Of a DNA stretch of 32,204 bases, positions 7,337 to 15,163 are shown piece by piece (positions within the stretch are counted from its first letter, which is position 1; each line of letters starts with the position of its first letter). The notes under the pieces are model-generated. The model was given only the letters and a program-made list of their open reading frames with translations. It was not told the DNA's origin and searched no databases. The stretch is from assembly GCA_016178625.1 (NCBI GenBank), contig JACOSX010000027.1, forward strand, positions 1-32,204, given 5' to 3'. A program made the translations under genes and the position numbers. This DNA is from Ignavibacteria bacterium (lineage in GTDB: Bacteria; Bacteroidota; Ignavibacteria; UBA10030; SZUA-254).

Positions 7337-7921
7337 ATGGAAATTCCTTATACGGTTACCGCTCGCCCTGAAACGGGTCTCTTTAATGCGAAGGCAGGCA
7401 TTTGGCTTTTCCTTGCATCTGAGGTGATGTTGTTCGGTGCGCTCTTCACCACATATATCCTGCTTCGCATCGGAGCGCCTGAATGGCCCCACGGCGAGCT
7501 CGACATCCCCCTTGCTACCCTCAACACTGCTGTCCTGATCACATCGAGCATCACGATGGTGATGTCGTGGGCATCGCTGATGATGAAAGATTTCAAGAAG
7601 TATAGAATCTACATGGGGGCGACGTTTCTCCTTGGCGTTGTTTTCCTCGTTATCAAAGCGTTTGAATATGGTCATCATTTTGGCATTGGAGAGTTACCTA
7701 ATAAGAGTACGTTCCTCGGAATCTATTTCACCATGACGGGGCTGCATGGCCTGCACGTCGTCGGTGGAATGATCGTGAATGCATACTTTTGGGGACCCGG
7801 CAGCAAGATGTGGAAAACCCAGCCAGAGCGTTTCACAAATCGCGTTGAAGTAGCTGGTCTATACTGGCACTTCGTCGATTTAGTGTGGATCTTTTTATTC
7901 CCCGTTCTTTATCTACTCTAA
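7337..7921 (+). CDS. ctaE: Cytochrome c oxidase subunit III (short, five-helix form)
   Basis: At 194 residues this is the short bacterial form that lacks the first two helices of the mitochondrial protein. Five membrane segments are evident. Family motifs are LFLASEVMLFG (Glu29), the conserved EYG around 110-112, GLHGLHVVGG (around 136-144) and the C-terminal GLYWHFVDLVWIFLFPVLYL. Subunit III stabilises the D-channel side of subunit I. The start ATG is 6 nt after the ctaD stop with little ribosome-site sequence, which suggests translational coupling. Confidence 0.96.
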   Translation: MEIPYTVTARPETGLFNAKAGIWLFLASEVMLFGALFTTYILLRIGAPEWPHGELDIPLATLNTAVLITSSITMVMSWASLMMKDFKKYRIYMGATFLLGVVFLVIKAFEYGHHFGIGELPNKSTFLGIYFTMTGLHGLHVVGGMIVNAYFWGPGSKMWKTQPERFTNRVEVAGLYWHFVDLVWIFLFPVLYLL

Positions 7922-7932
7922 GAGGTACTTAC

Positions 7933-8247
7933 ATGGAAACAGCAAACCCTCAAGAAATCAAGAAGCACGTCAGGACGTATATTACGGTGTTCGTTGCACT
8001 CCTAACTCTGACGATTATCACTGTGACCGTTTCATATCTCCACCTCAATATACCAGCCGCGATTACAGTTGCTCTCCTTATTGCAACCATCAAAGGATCG
8101 TTGGTCGCGAGCTACTTCATGCACTTGATCTCGGAAAAGAAGATTATCTATGCCACACTTGTCCTTACAGCGGTCTTCTTCATCGCCTTGATGTGGCTGC
8201 CTATTTTTCACCATGCCAATCCGGTCATCTACAAGAATGTCCCTTAA
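7933..8247 (+). CDS. ctaF: Cytochrome c oxidase subunit IV family protein
   Basis: The 104-residue protein has three membrane helices: YITVFVALLTLTIITVTVSY, a second one ending GSLVASYFMHL, and one before WLPIF. GSLVASYFMHL is characteristic of the prokaryotic COX4/CtaF family, a small accessory oxidase subunit. The start chosen is ATG 7933, with AAGAGG about 7 nt upstream. An upstream in-frame extension to 7885 would overlap ctaE and has no ribosome site. It overlaps the next small gene by 11 nt. Confidence 0.9.
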   Translation: METANPQEIKKHVRTYITVFVALLTLTIITVTVSYLHLNIPAAITVALLIATIKGSLVASYFMHLISEKKIIYATLVLTAVFFIALMWLPIFHHANPVIYKNVP

Positions 8248-8443
8248 GGCATTTCATATTTTCTTTATTGCGGTCTCAATCATACTGACGCTCGGATTTG
8301 CGGTCTGGTTGTTTGAATCCTATACTCGAAGTGAAAACTCCATGATGATGGTGGGGAGTATTCTTTCGATCATCATCGCGGTTGGATTAGGTATGTATGG
8401 CGTCCGGTTCCTTAAGAAACTCAAGAACGTGAGCTATCTGTGA
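8237..8443 (+). CDS. Small two-helix membrane protein of the oxidase operon
   Basis: The 68-residue protein (start ATG 8237, inside the end of ctaF) has two hydrophobic segments (about 6-25 and 38-55), a short polar loop between them and a basic end (FLKKLKNVSYL). I do not recognise a named family. Its place between ctaF and ctaC, the overlapping start, and a GTGA overlap with the next gene indicate that it is translated as part of the operon. It is probably an accessory subunit or assembly factor; that role is inferred from context only. Confidence 0.72.
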   Translation: MSLKAFHIFFIAVSIILTLGFAVWLFESYTRSENSMMMVGSILSIIIAVGLGMYGVRFLKKLKNVSYL

Positions 8444-8745
8444 AAAGCTGTGGTCGTCTCGCGTTTGGGTTGATACTCTATATGACATTCCGCCTCAACA
8501 CATGGGCATGTCCGGTCTGTTTCGGAGCAAACGATTCTCCAATGGCGGCGGGGATGAACACGGCTATCCTCGTCATGCTCGGAATCATCGGATTCGTCCT
8601 GAGTATGATTCTAACATTCTTCTTGATCATGTGGAGACGGTACAAGCATGAGAAGAGTGTACTTTCGGATCGAACCTTTATCGATGACCGCGGCAATCTT
8701 CAAATGAAAAATGAAAAAGGAGTTGTTGAATGGAACAATTTTTAG
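8440..8745 (+). CDS. Small CPVC-motif membrane protein of the oxidase operon
   Basis: The 101-residue protein starts at GTG 8440, which overlaps the preceding stop (GTGA). It has an N-terminal signal-like segment (about 1-23) followed by CPVCFG at 24-29, a membrane helix (about 42-66), a basic RRYKHEK stretch and a hydrophilic tail. The CXXC just outside the membrane could bind copper or act as a thiol pair, which fits its place directly before the CuA subunit. It overlaps the start of ctaC by 16 nt. No function is established that I can name. Confidence 0.78.
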   Translation: MKSCGRLAFGLILYMTFRLNTWACPVCFGANDSPMAAGMNTAILVMLGIIGFVLSMILTFFLIMWRRYKHEKSVLSDRTFIDDRGNLQMKNEKGVVEWNNF

Positions 8746-10073
8746 GACTACCCCCTGATGGCTCGGCACATGGCCCAGCAATCGATCACCTCATCGGACT
8801 TGTTCACTGGTTGATGCTCGTTCTCTTCGTCGGATGGGGTGCGTTTTACATCTTCACGTTGATCCGCTTCAGAAAATCCAGAAACCCGAAAGCAAATTAC
8901 GCCGGAGTAAAAAGCCATTTCTCGAATTACCTCGAGGTAGGAGTGTTGGTTATCGAAGTGCTCCTCCTTGTTGGGTTTTCTATTCCACTCTGGTCGAAGA
9001 GAGTTGATCAGTTTCCTCCGGAGAAAGACGCTACGGTGGTGAAGGTCGTCGCCGAACAATTCGCCTGGAACATTCACTATCCAGGACCTGATGGGAAGTT
9101 CGGAAAAACATCCCCAAACCTCATTGATGCCGACAACCCTCTTGGATTGGATCGCAACGACCCGGATGCGAAGGACGATATTACATCTGCTAACAATCTG
9201 AATCTTCCTGTTGACAAACCGGTGATTGTGTATCTCTCGACCAAAGACGTGATCCACAGTTTCAATTTGCCTGCCTATCGCGTGAAGCAGGATGTCATTC
9301 CGGGGATGAGTATTCCATTATGGTTCACGCCAACGAAGACCACTGCCGCAATTCAAGAAGAACTGCGAAAAAAATATTCTGTATTAGACGTGATGAAGAA
9401 AATTGCCAAAGTCTCCCTCCCTTCAATGACGAAGGTCGCTGTGAAGAGAGGAATGAACATGGATGAGCAAATGATGATGCAGGATGTCACCGATAGTTCC
9501 GGTACAATGATCTTGGCGAAGGGTGAACATCTCGATACAACGAACACCGCAAAGCTCGCCGATGCTGGCGTCGCTGAAGTTTCTGCTCGTTCCATGGCTA
9601 ACCTTGAGAAATTCGTGACGATGGAAGAATATAAAGATACGGCCGGTGCAACTCTCGTTGCCAAGGGGGAAGCGCTCACAGAAGAAACCGTGTCAAAACT
9701 CATGACTGTAGGGATGAATGATGTCTCTGCGCGCCCTGCAGCCAACATGGATGCTTTTGTCGTGATGGAGCCTTACAACGATAGGTCAGGATCGCCGCTG
9801 GCAGCAAAAGGTGACGCCGTCTCCGAGGAACTGTTGAACAAGCTTGCCGAGGCTGGCGTTGGAGAAATTGATATTGCACCTGCAACTCCGACAGAGATTG
9901 CTTGCGCACAACTTTGTGGTCTTGGTCATTTCAGAATGCGCGGGTATATGACCGTTCAATCCCCGGAAGAATTCAAGCAGTGGTTCGATCAGCAAGAAGC
10001 GGCTCTGCTGCCACAATCCACGTCGACCGATTCCACCGTTGCAGCACCGACTGATAGCTCCGCGGTCAAGTGA
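8730..10073 (+). CDS. ctaC: Cytochrome c oxidase subunit II with tandem-repeat insertion before the CuA loop
   Basis: The 447-residue subunit II is much longer than the usual 250-300. Two N-terminal helices (about 22-46 and 68-88) anchor a CuA domain that takes electrons from cytochrome c. CuA ligands: His176 (DVIHSF), Cys392, Cys396, His400 and Met403 in CAQLCGLGHFRM. Between PTKT (about 201-204) and PTEIACAQLC (387-396) lie about 180 extra residues. They include three similar units (about 249-288, 296-336, 343-383) of the form D..G..LAKGE.LTEE.V.KL..AGV.EVSAR, which resemble the barrel-sandwich repeats of RNA polymerase beta-prime. The Ser/Thr-rich tail holds no CXXCH, so this is not a caa3 fusion. 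The ATG follows AAAGGAG and lies inside the preceding gene. Confidence 0.95.
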   Translation: MEQFLGLPPDGSAHGPAIDHLIGLVHWLMLVLFVGWGAFYIFTLIRFRKSRNPKANYAGVKSHFSNYLEVGVLVIEVLLLVGFSIPLWSKRVDQFPPEKDATVVKVVAEQFAWNIHYPGPDGKFGKTSPNLIDADNPLGLDRNDPDAKDDITSANNLNLPVDKPVIVYLSTKDVIHSFNLPAYRVKQDVIPGMSIPLWFTPTKTTAAIQEELRKKYSVLDVMKKIAKVSLPSMTKVAVKRGMNMDEQMMMQDVTDSSGTMILAKGEHLDTTNTAKLADAGVAEVSARSMANLEKFVTMEEYKDTAGATLVAKGEALTEETVSKLMTVGMNDVSARPAANMDAFVVMEPYNDRSGSPLAAKGDAVSEELLNKLAEAGVGEIDIAPATPTEIACAQLCGLGHFRMRGYMTVQSPEEFKQWFDQQEAALLPQSTSTDSTVAAPTDSSAVK

Positions 10074-10077
10074 AATC

Positions 10078-10084
10078 AGGAGAG
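10078..10084 (+). promoter_or_regulatory. Ribosome binding site that decides a TTG start for ctaA
   Basis: AGGAGAG (10078-10084) is a strong Shine-Dalgarno sequence 6 nt before TTG 10091, whereas the upstream in-frame GTG at 10070 has none. The TTG start is therefore preferred. Confidence 0.6.
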
Positions 10085-10090
10085 TTATCA

Positions 10091-11134
10091 TTGACCAGCT
10101 ACAAGAACCTTCATAGGTTTATCCTCATCACCGCGATTTGTACTTTTCTTTTGATCATCGCCGGCGGCTTGGTAACGAGTACTCAGTCCGGATTATCAGT
10201 GCCTGACTGGCCCAATACGTACGGCCATTTTATGTTCGCGTTTCCGCTCGATCAGATGGCAGGCGGGATACTATATGAACACTCTCACCGGATGATTGCA
10301 TCGTTCGTTGGCTTCCTCACAGTCATCATGGCAATCTGGCTGTGGAAGAGAGAGGATAGTCGCTGGGTTCGGTTTCTCGGGGTCGCTGCCCTCGGGGCTG
10401 TTGTTGCCCAAGGAGTCCTCGGAGGGTTAACGGTGTTGTTCCTCCTTCCCACCGCAATTTCAGTGAGCCATGCAACTCTCGCTCAGACATTTTTTTCGAT
10501 CATTGTCTCTCTTGCACTCATCACTTCCCGCTGGTGGCACACCGAACAGCCGTTGCTTCGCCCGTCAACAAAGGGCATTTCACTTATTCAGCTATCCCTT
10601 ATGACGACAATCGTGGTCTATATCCAACTTGTTTTTGGGGCACTGATGCGCCACACACAATCGGGGTTAGCCGTTCCAGATTTTCCACTGGCATACGGGC
10701 AGTTGTTCCCTTCTCTTGCGCCGAACGCCGTCGCGCAATACAATCAACAGCTCATCCATTCGGATCTCCGCCTCGTTGCCGATGATCCAATCACATCGAC
10801 ACAAATCCTCATCCACATGCTTCACCGCCTCTGGGCAGTCGTGGTTTCGGGGATGGTGATCTGGACGTCAGTCCGTTTATTGAAGCTGTCGTCGATGTCA
10901 AAAAGAATTTCTCGGTTTGCTTATCTCTTATTGGCAACTATCATCGTCCAACTGACACTTTGTGCTATGACTGTGCTCTCATTGAAAGCAGTTGATATCA
11001 CGACGGCACACGTCGCAACGGGAGCGTTCTTACTTGCGAGTTGTGTTCTCGTTTCGCTCCATGCCATCAAGCTCTACGGTTTCAAAAAACGAAAGGCGGT
11101 AGTTTCATTTTCAGCGCAGGAAGTCACGGTATGA
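10091..11134 (+). CDS. ctaA: Haem A synthase (COX15/CtaA)
   Basis: This protein (347 residues from TTG 10091) oxidises the C8 methyl of haem O to a formyl group, making haem A for subunit I. It has eight predicted helices in two similar halves, each with the signature TQSGL.VPD.P..YG. Haem-ligand histidines occur in EHSHRMIAS and SHATLAQ of the first half and HMLHRLW and TAHVATG of the second. A longer form from GTG 10070 would overlap the ctaC stop (GTGA) but lacks a ribosome site. It ends in an ATGA overlap with ctaB, so haem O and haem A synthesis are co-translated with the oxidase. Confidence 0.94.
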   Translation: MTSYKNLHRFILITAICTFLLIIAGGLVTSTQSGLSVPDWPNTYGHFMFAFPLDQMAGGILYEHSHRMIASFVGFLTVIMAIWLWKREDSRWVRFLGVAALGAVVAQGVLGGLTVLFLLPTAISVSHATLAQTFFSIIVSLALITSRWWHTEQPLLRPSTKGISLIQLSLMTTIVVYIQLVFGALMRHTQSGLAVPDFPLAYGQLFPSLAPNAVAQYNQQLIHSDLRLVADDPITSTQILIHMLHRLWAVVVSGMVIWTSVRLLKLSSMSKRISRFAYLLLATIIVQLTLCAMTVLSLKAVDITTAHVATGAFLLASCVLVSLHAIKLYGFKKRKAVVSFSAQEVTV

Positions 11135-12060
11135 ATGGCGATGTAAAAGCATTGGAAGACATCAACATCCGTGTGCGCGCGCGGATATTGGATTACATTG
11201 AGCTGATGAAGCCAGAGCTTACAGGTCTGTCTGTCCTTACCACCCTCTGTGGATTCTACCTCGCCACCACGGGAAGGTTCAATTACTGGTTATTTTTCCA
11301 CACCGCCATTGGAACCTTACTCGTCGGCGGAGGAGCTGGTGCACTCAACAAGTACATTGAACGAGCTTATGATGCACTCATGAAGCGCACAGAGCATCGA
11401 CCACTTCCTTCCGGTCGCATGACGCCACTTGATGTGCTTATCTTCGGCATTTCAGTTTCCCTCATCGGCATTCTCGAGTTAAGCATCTTCACAAATCTGC
11501 TCACAGGATTTCTCGCCGTTCTCACTTGGACAACCTACTTATTCCTGTATACACCGTTGAAACGGGTTACTCCATTTTCCACGATCATCGGAGGGATTCC
11601 AGGTGCGCTGCCACCGGTGATGGGATGGACTGCCGCACGCAATGAGCTGTCGCTTCAACCATGGGTTCTGTTTGCCATTTTGTTCTGTTGGCAGATGCCT
11701 CACTTCTTTTCACTCGCATGGATGTACAGGAAAGATTATGCCCGTGCGGGATTCAAAATCCTTACAGTCATGGATCCTTCGGGCGAGCGAACAAGCCGAA
11801 TGATCCTCGGCTATTGCATCGGGCTGATACCTTCAAGCCTTGCGCCAACACTCTTGGGGATGACAGGAACATTTTCTATCGTCAGCGCTTTCGCTCTTGG
11901 CGTTGGGTTTCTTTACTTCGGAATCTTATTATTGAAGTTCTCGGGGCGTTCAGAGCCGGAAGCGCTTGGCAAAGTGAATTTCTACTCACGACGGATGTTC
12001 TTCGCTTCACTTCTCTATCTTCCCATCCTCATGATCATTTTGACACTCGATAAAGTGTAG
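11131..12060 (+). CDS. ctaB: Protohaem IX farnesyltransferase (haem O synthase)
   Basis: The 309-residue UbiA-family prenyltransferase adds farnesyl to haem B, the step before CtaA. The allylic-diphosphate site is visible as NKYIERAYDALMKRTEHRPL (73-92), with Asn73, Asp81 and the MKRT..RPLP signature. The second site is around YRKDYARAGFKIL. About eight or nine membrane helices are expected. The start chosen is ATG 11131, overlapping the ctaA stop (ATGA), with AGGAAG 7 nt upstream; longer frames would run deep into ctaA. Confidence 0.95.
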   Translation: MNGDVKALEDINIRVRARILDYIELMKPELTGLSVLTTLCGFYLATTGRFNYWLFFHTAIGTLLVGGGAGALNKYIERAYDALMKRTEHRPLPSGRMTPLDVLIFGISVSLIGILELSIFTNLLTGFLAVLTWTTYLFLYTPLKRVTPFSTIIGGIPGALPPVMGWTAARNELSLQPWVLFAILFCWQMPHFFSLAWMYRKDYARAGFKILTVMDPSGERTSRMILGYCIGLIPSSLAPTLLGMTGTFSIVSAFALGVGFLYFGILLLKFSGRSEPEALGKVNFYSRRMFFASLLYLPILMIILTLDKV

Positions 12061-12134
12061 GGACGGAACTCCAAGACGTGCTTCATCTCGAAACTGCCGG
12101 GAGGATCACTCCAAACTCACACCATACTGTGAGG

Positions 12135-13085
12135 ATGGATTCAGGAATTTCCATTGAAGGGCTGACTCATTCATATCCAACAACTCGACAGCGCACCACA
12201 GCGCGAATCGCCCTGAGCAATGTGAGCTTTCAGATTCAGTCGGGTGAGATATTTTGCTTGCTTGGTCCCAACGGAAGTGGCAAGAGCACACTCTTCCGCA
12301 TTCTCTCGACACTCTTAACTCCCAGTGAAGGCTCCGTTCGGATATTCGATCTGGACTTATTTCAGGAACGGCAGTTGATCCGACATCATATCGGCGTGGT
12401 GTTTCAGCATCCGAGCGTCGATAAGAAACTGACGGTGAGAGAGAACCTTTTCCACCAGGGACACCTTTACAACCTTCGGGGATCCGTCCTCAAGAGAAGG
12501 ATCGATGAAATGTTGATGAAGGTTGGCATTCAAGATCGTGCTTATGATCTTGTCGAAACTCTTTCTGGAGGGATGCGGCGGCGTGTCGAACTTGCCAAAG
12601 CGCTCCTCCATAAGCCGCGCCTCCTCATCTTGGACGAACCGAGCACGGGTCTCGATCCGGGAGCGCGCAGGGAGTTCATTGAATATTTACATTCACTGCG
12701 GGACACGGACCGTGTCACAGTGCTTCTCACAACCCACATCTTAGACGAAGCTGAGAAGTGCGACCGTCTCGCGATCCTGGATCAGGGAAGTCTTGTCGCC
12801 CTGGGCACTCCTCACGACTTAAAACACGAGATCGGCGGAGACATCATCTCGGTGTCTTCGCAAGAACCCTCGAAGCTCGCCGAAGTAATTCGCACACGGT
12901 TTAGAAGTAATCTCAGAGTTGTCGATGGGATGATCCGCATCGAACAAACCAAGGGTCACGAATTCATCCCCCAACTGATCAGGGAATTTCCCGGACAGAT
13001 CGAGTCCGTTACGCTCTCGAAGCCAACGCTTGAGGACGTGTTCATTCACCGGACAGGTCATAAGTTTCAGAGCGGAAAATCGTAA
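12135..13085 (+). CDS. ABC-2 type transporter ATP-binding protein
   Basis: From ATG 12135 the protein is 316 residues. Walker A is GPNGSGKS (44-51), the Q-loop is at Gln91, the signature is LSGGM (143-147), Walker B is LLILDEP (163-169) and the switch His is 201. The length and the C-terminal domain ending SKPTLEDVFIHRTG place it with DrrA/NodI/CcmA-like exporters. A GTG at 12078 would add 19 residues with no ABC similarity; neither start has a good ribosome site, so the start is uncertain. It pairs with the permease gene 9 nt downstream. Its place between ctaB and the SCO gene suggests a role in oxidase assembly, with substrate unknown. Confidence 0.92.
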   Translation: MDSGISIEGLTHSYPTTRQRTTARIALSNVSFQIQSGEIFCLLGPNGSGKSTLFRILSTLLTPSEGSVRIFDLDLFQERQLIRHHIGVVFQHPSVDKKLTVRENLFHQGHLYNLRGSVLKRRIDEMLMKVGIQDRAYDLVETLSGGMRRRVELAKALLHKPRLLILDEPSTGLDPGARREFIEYLHSLRDTDRVTVLLTTHILDEAEKCDRLAILDQGSLVALGTPHDLKHEIGGDIISVSSQEPSKLAEVIRTRFRSNLRVVDGMIRIEQTKGHEFIPQLIREFPGQIESVTLSKPTLEDVFIHRTGHKFQSGKS

Positions 13086-13094
13086 GGCATCGTA

Positions 13095-13901
13095 ATGGAG
13101 AACATGACAACTCATCTTTCGAGTTTCTCATTGCCGACAGTGACTCTTTGTCGGCGTGAACTCATACGTTTTTATCGGCAACGCAGCCGTATTATCGGTG
13201 TGATAGGGTCCCCGCTTATCTTCTGGTTCCTTATCGGTTCCGGGCTTGGGGGCTCATTCCGATTTCCCGGCGCTCAGTCTCAAATGAATTACCTTGAATA
13301 CTTTTTTCCGGGGACCATCGTCCTGATTATCCTGTTTACATCGATATTCTCAACAATCTCGATCATCGAAGACCGCAAGGAAGGCTTTCTCCAATCCGTG
13401 CTTGTGGCGCCGATTTCTCGAAGCAGTATCACATTAGGGAAGATATTAGGCGGTTCCGTTCTTGCATTGTTGCAGGCAGTGATTATGCTGCCCTTGGCTC
13501 CGGTCATTGGTATTTCACTGAATCTTTTTTCCATTGCATTCGTTTTGGTAGTGTTGTTCATCATCTCCTTCGGACTTACGGGACTAGGGTTCCTTATTGC
13601 TTGGAATATGGAATCCACCCAAGGCTTCCATGCAATCATGAATTTATTTCTCATACCCTTGTGGCTGCTCTCGGGCGCGTTGTTCCCTGTATCAGACGCC
13701 GCTGGCTGGTTGACCACAGTTATGATGCTGAACCCATTATCTTATGGAGTCACAGCGCTCCGTCAGGGACTGTACCTCCACAGTGAAGTCACTACACCCG
13801 ATAACGTATCTCTTCTCACTGCTCTGATCGTGACGGCTACTTTTGCCCTTTTAACCTTTCTGATCTCAACAGTGGTTGTCAATAAGACAAAGGTCGGGTA
13901 A
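13095..13901 (+). CDS. ABC-2 type transporter permease
   Basis: The 268-residue membrane protein has six hydrophobic segments and the ABC2_membrane layout. A cytoplasmic loop carries EDRKEGFLQSVLVAPISRSS before the helix LGKILGGSVLALLQAVIMLP, and the conserved PLWLLSGALFPV and LNPLSYGVTALRQGLY lie near the end. These are typical of NodJ/DrrB-like permeases that work with the preceding ATPase. TAAGG lies 7 nt before ATG 13095; a second ATG at 13104 is possible. The SCO gene starts 2 nt after its stop. The substrate is unknown. Confidence 0.92.
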   Translation: MENMTTHLSSFSLPTVTLCRRELIRFYRQRSRIIGVIGSPLIFWFLIGSGLGGSFRFPGAQSQMNYLEYFFPGTIVLIILFTSIFSTISIIEDRKEGFLQSVLVAPISRSSITLGKILGGSVLALLQAVIMLPLAPVIGISLNLFSIAFVLVVLFIISFGLTGLGFLIAWNMESTQGFHAIMNLFLIPLWLLSGALFPVSDAAGWLTTVMMLNPLSYGVTALRQGLYLHSEVTTPDNVSLLTALIVTATFALLTFLISTVVVNKTKVG

Positions 13902-13903
13902 CA

Positions 13904-14521
13904 ATGGGAATCAAGAAAACAGCTCTAGTCTTTTGCATCTTCGGCATTCCTTTTCTTCTCGGGATAAGCATCGTGGGGTACTGGTATTATACGACACGTG
14001 TGGAACAACGAATACTTCTTCCAAATTTTGGTACCGTACCAGAATTCTCTCTCACCTCGGAAGACAATCATCCCGTCTCCCGAAATGCGCTCTTAGGAAA
14101 AGTGAGTGTAGTGGACTTTATTTTTACTCAATGTGCGGGTGCGTGTCCACTGATGAGCTCGAAAATGTCTGAGCTGCAGGAGGTTCTTTTCGTTGACAAT
14201 AACGTTCAATTCATTTCTTTCTCCGTTGATCCGGAGACAGACACCCAAGGTGTCCTCAGCGAATATGCCAAGCAATACAACGCGACGAAAGGGAGGTGGC
14301 TCTTCCTTACAGGCAAGAAGGTTGATATCTATCAGATCACGAAGCAGGGATTCCATCTGGGACTGGATGTTGAGGGTGATAACGCAATCATCCACAGTCA
14401 GAAATTTGTCCTCATCGATCACCAAGGCGCGATCCGTGGATATTATGATAGTGAAGACGACCAAGCGATAAAAAACCTGATCCGCGATGCTCACATTCTT
14501 GCTAGAAGGATCGCTGCATGA
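13904..14521 (+). CDS. SCO1/SenC family copper chaperone
   Basis: The 205-residue protein is anchored by one N-terminal helix (about 7-28), with a thioredoxin-like domain facing outward. It carries the copper/redox motif Cys77-x3-Cys81 (CAGACP) and the distal His164 (IIHSQKFVLID), the three ligands of SCO proteins, which mature the CuA site of subunit II. SVDPETD is also a family motif. It overlaps the next gene by 4 nt (ATGA). Its co-location with ctaC supports a role in CuA assembly. Confidence 0.95.
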   Translation: MGIKKTALVFCIFGIPFLLGISIVGYWYYTTRVEQRILLPNFGTVPEFSLTSEDNHPVSRNALLGKVSVVDFIFTQCAGACPLMSSKMSELQEVLFVDNNVQFISFSVDPETDTQGVLSEYAKQYNATKGRWLFLTGKKVDIYQITKQGFHLGLDVEGDNAIIHSQKFVLIDHQGAIRGYYDSEDDQAIKNLIRDAHILARRIAA

Positions 14522-14937
14522 TCGAACATCTCCCCACGCTCAATGCACTGCTCAATGCAACAAGTGCAATCCTCCTTGTCACGGGTCATCATTTCATAAA
14601 ACGAGGGAACAAAGTTGCTCACAAAAAATGCATGATAGCAACGTTCTCGGTCTCCACCCTATTCTTGATTTCCTACCTTACTTACCATTATCATCATGGT
14701 ACAACACGTTTCATGGGAGAAGGCTTCATCCGTCCGGTGTATTTCACGATCCTGATTTCTCACACGATTCTTGCTGCTGCGATTGTCCCCTTCGCGATCA
14801 TTACATTGCGTCGGGGCTTGAGAGATCAGATCGAGAAACATGTGAAGATTGCTCGTTGGACATACCCCATCTGGCTCTATGTATCTTCAACGGGGGTCAT
14901 CGTATACCTCATGCTCTATCATCTCTATTCCAGGTGA
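14518..14937 (+). CDS. ctaM: DUF420/CtaM-like membrane protein
   Basis: The 139-residue protein has four membrane helices and DUF420 features: LNALLNATSAILLVTG near the start, HHFIKRGNKVAHKKCM, SYLTYHYHHGTTRF and the C-terminal ARWTYPIWLYVSSTGVIVY. DUF420 proteins (CtaM/YozB) are needed for haem A-containing oxidases in Firmicutes and sit beside SCO genes in many phyla. Conserved histidines near the membrane could bind a metal. It is the last gene of the oxidase block; the next promoter follows 35 bp later. Confidence 0.88.
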   Translation: MIEHLPTLNALLNATSAILLVTGHHFIKRGNKVAHKKCMIATFSVSTLFLISYLTYHYHHGTTRFMGEGFIRPVYFTILISHTILAAAIVPFAIITLRRGLRDQIEKHVKIARWTYPIWLYVSSTGVIVYLMLYHLYSR

Positions 14938-14972
14938 TTTTCCAATAGTTTCTATGGTGTTCATTTTTTCAC

Positions 14973-15001
14973 TTGACAATTTCCAAAATTCTTCGTATCC
15001 T
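14973..15001 (+). promoter_or_regulatory. Near-consensus promoter of the trp/aro supraoperon
   Basis: TTGACA (14973-14978) is a perfect -35 box, followed after 17 nt by TATCCT (14996-15001). Transcription should start near 15008-15010, just before or within the leader-peptide coding region, leaving almost no 5' untranslated sequence. No convincing Trp-repressor palindrome overlaps it. Confidence 0.75.
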
Positions 15002-15012
15002 TTCCCATGATT

Positions 15013-15099
15013 ATGAACTCAACCACCAAGTATATCGCTCTTCGTTATTGGTTCTGGTGGAGCGCGTCCTTATCGCTTGGTGGGAAGAGAATGGCATAA
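15013..15099 (+). CDS. trpL: Trp leader peptide of the trp attenuator
   Basis: A 28-codon frame runs from ATG 15013 to TAA 15097-15099 (an in-frame ATG at 15007 is also possible). Its product contains Tyr12-Trp13-Phe14-Trp15-Trp16: three Trp codons (15049, 15055, 15058) within four codons, flanked by Tyr and Phe. Such a peptide directly ahead of trpE is the hallmark of ribosome-mediated attenuation: scarce Trp-tRNA stalls the ribosome and changes mRNA folding downstream. No Shine-Dalgarno precedes either ATG, and the predicted transcription start is only a few nt upstream, so initiation may be leaderless. CCACCAAG (15023-15030) can pair with CTTGGTGG (15076-15083), a candidate leader stem. 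The frame is too short for ordinary gene finders. Confidence 0.75.
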   Translation: MNSTTKYIALRYWFWWSASLSLGGKRMA

Positions 15100-15119
15100 G
15101 TAAGTTTATATTCGAAGTA

Positions 15120-15157
15120 AGAGAAGCCCTTCTTGGAACACCAGGAAGGGCTTCTCT
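15120..15157 (+). terminator. Attenuator hairpin in the trp leader
   Basis: AGAGAAGCCCTTCTTGG (15120-15136) pairs over all 17 positions, with one G-U wobble, with the arm 15141-15157 around the loop AACA. It starts 20 nt after the leader-peptide stop codon, where an attenuator would lie. It is followed by GCTAATGGG rather than a T-run, so it is not a textbook intrinsic terminator. It may act as a T-less terminator, a pause site or a block to ribosomes. Confidence 0.6.
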
Positions 15158-15163
15158 GCTAAT

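Noticed and set aside
9353-9748. 131-codon minus-strand frame opposite the ctaC insertion
   Set aside because: The Ser/Ala/Thr-rich antisense frame mirrors the repeats on the coding strand; no start signal.
8730-10073. Subunit II as a caa3-type fusion with cytochrome c
   Set aside because: The length suggested a fused cytochrome, but there is no CXXCH motif; the extra length is the repeat insertion and a Ser/Thr-rich tail.
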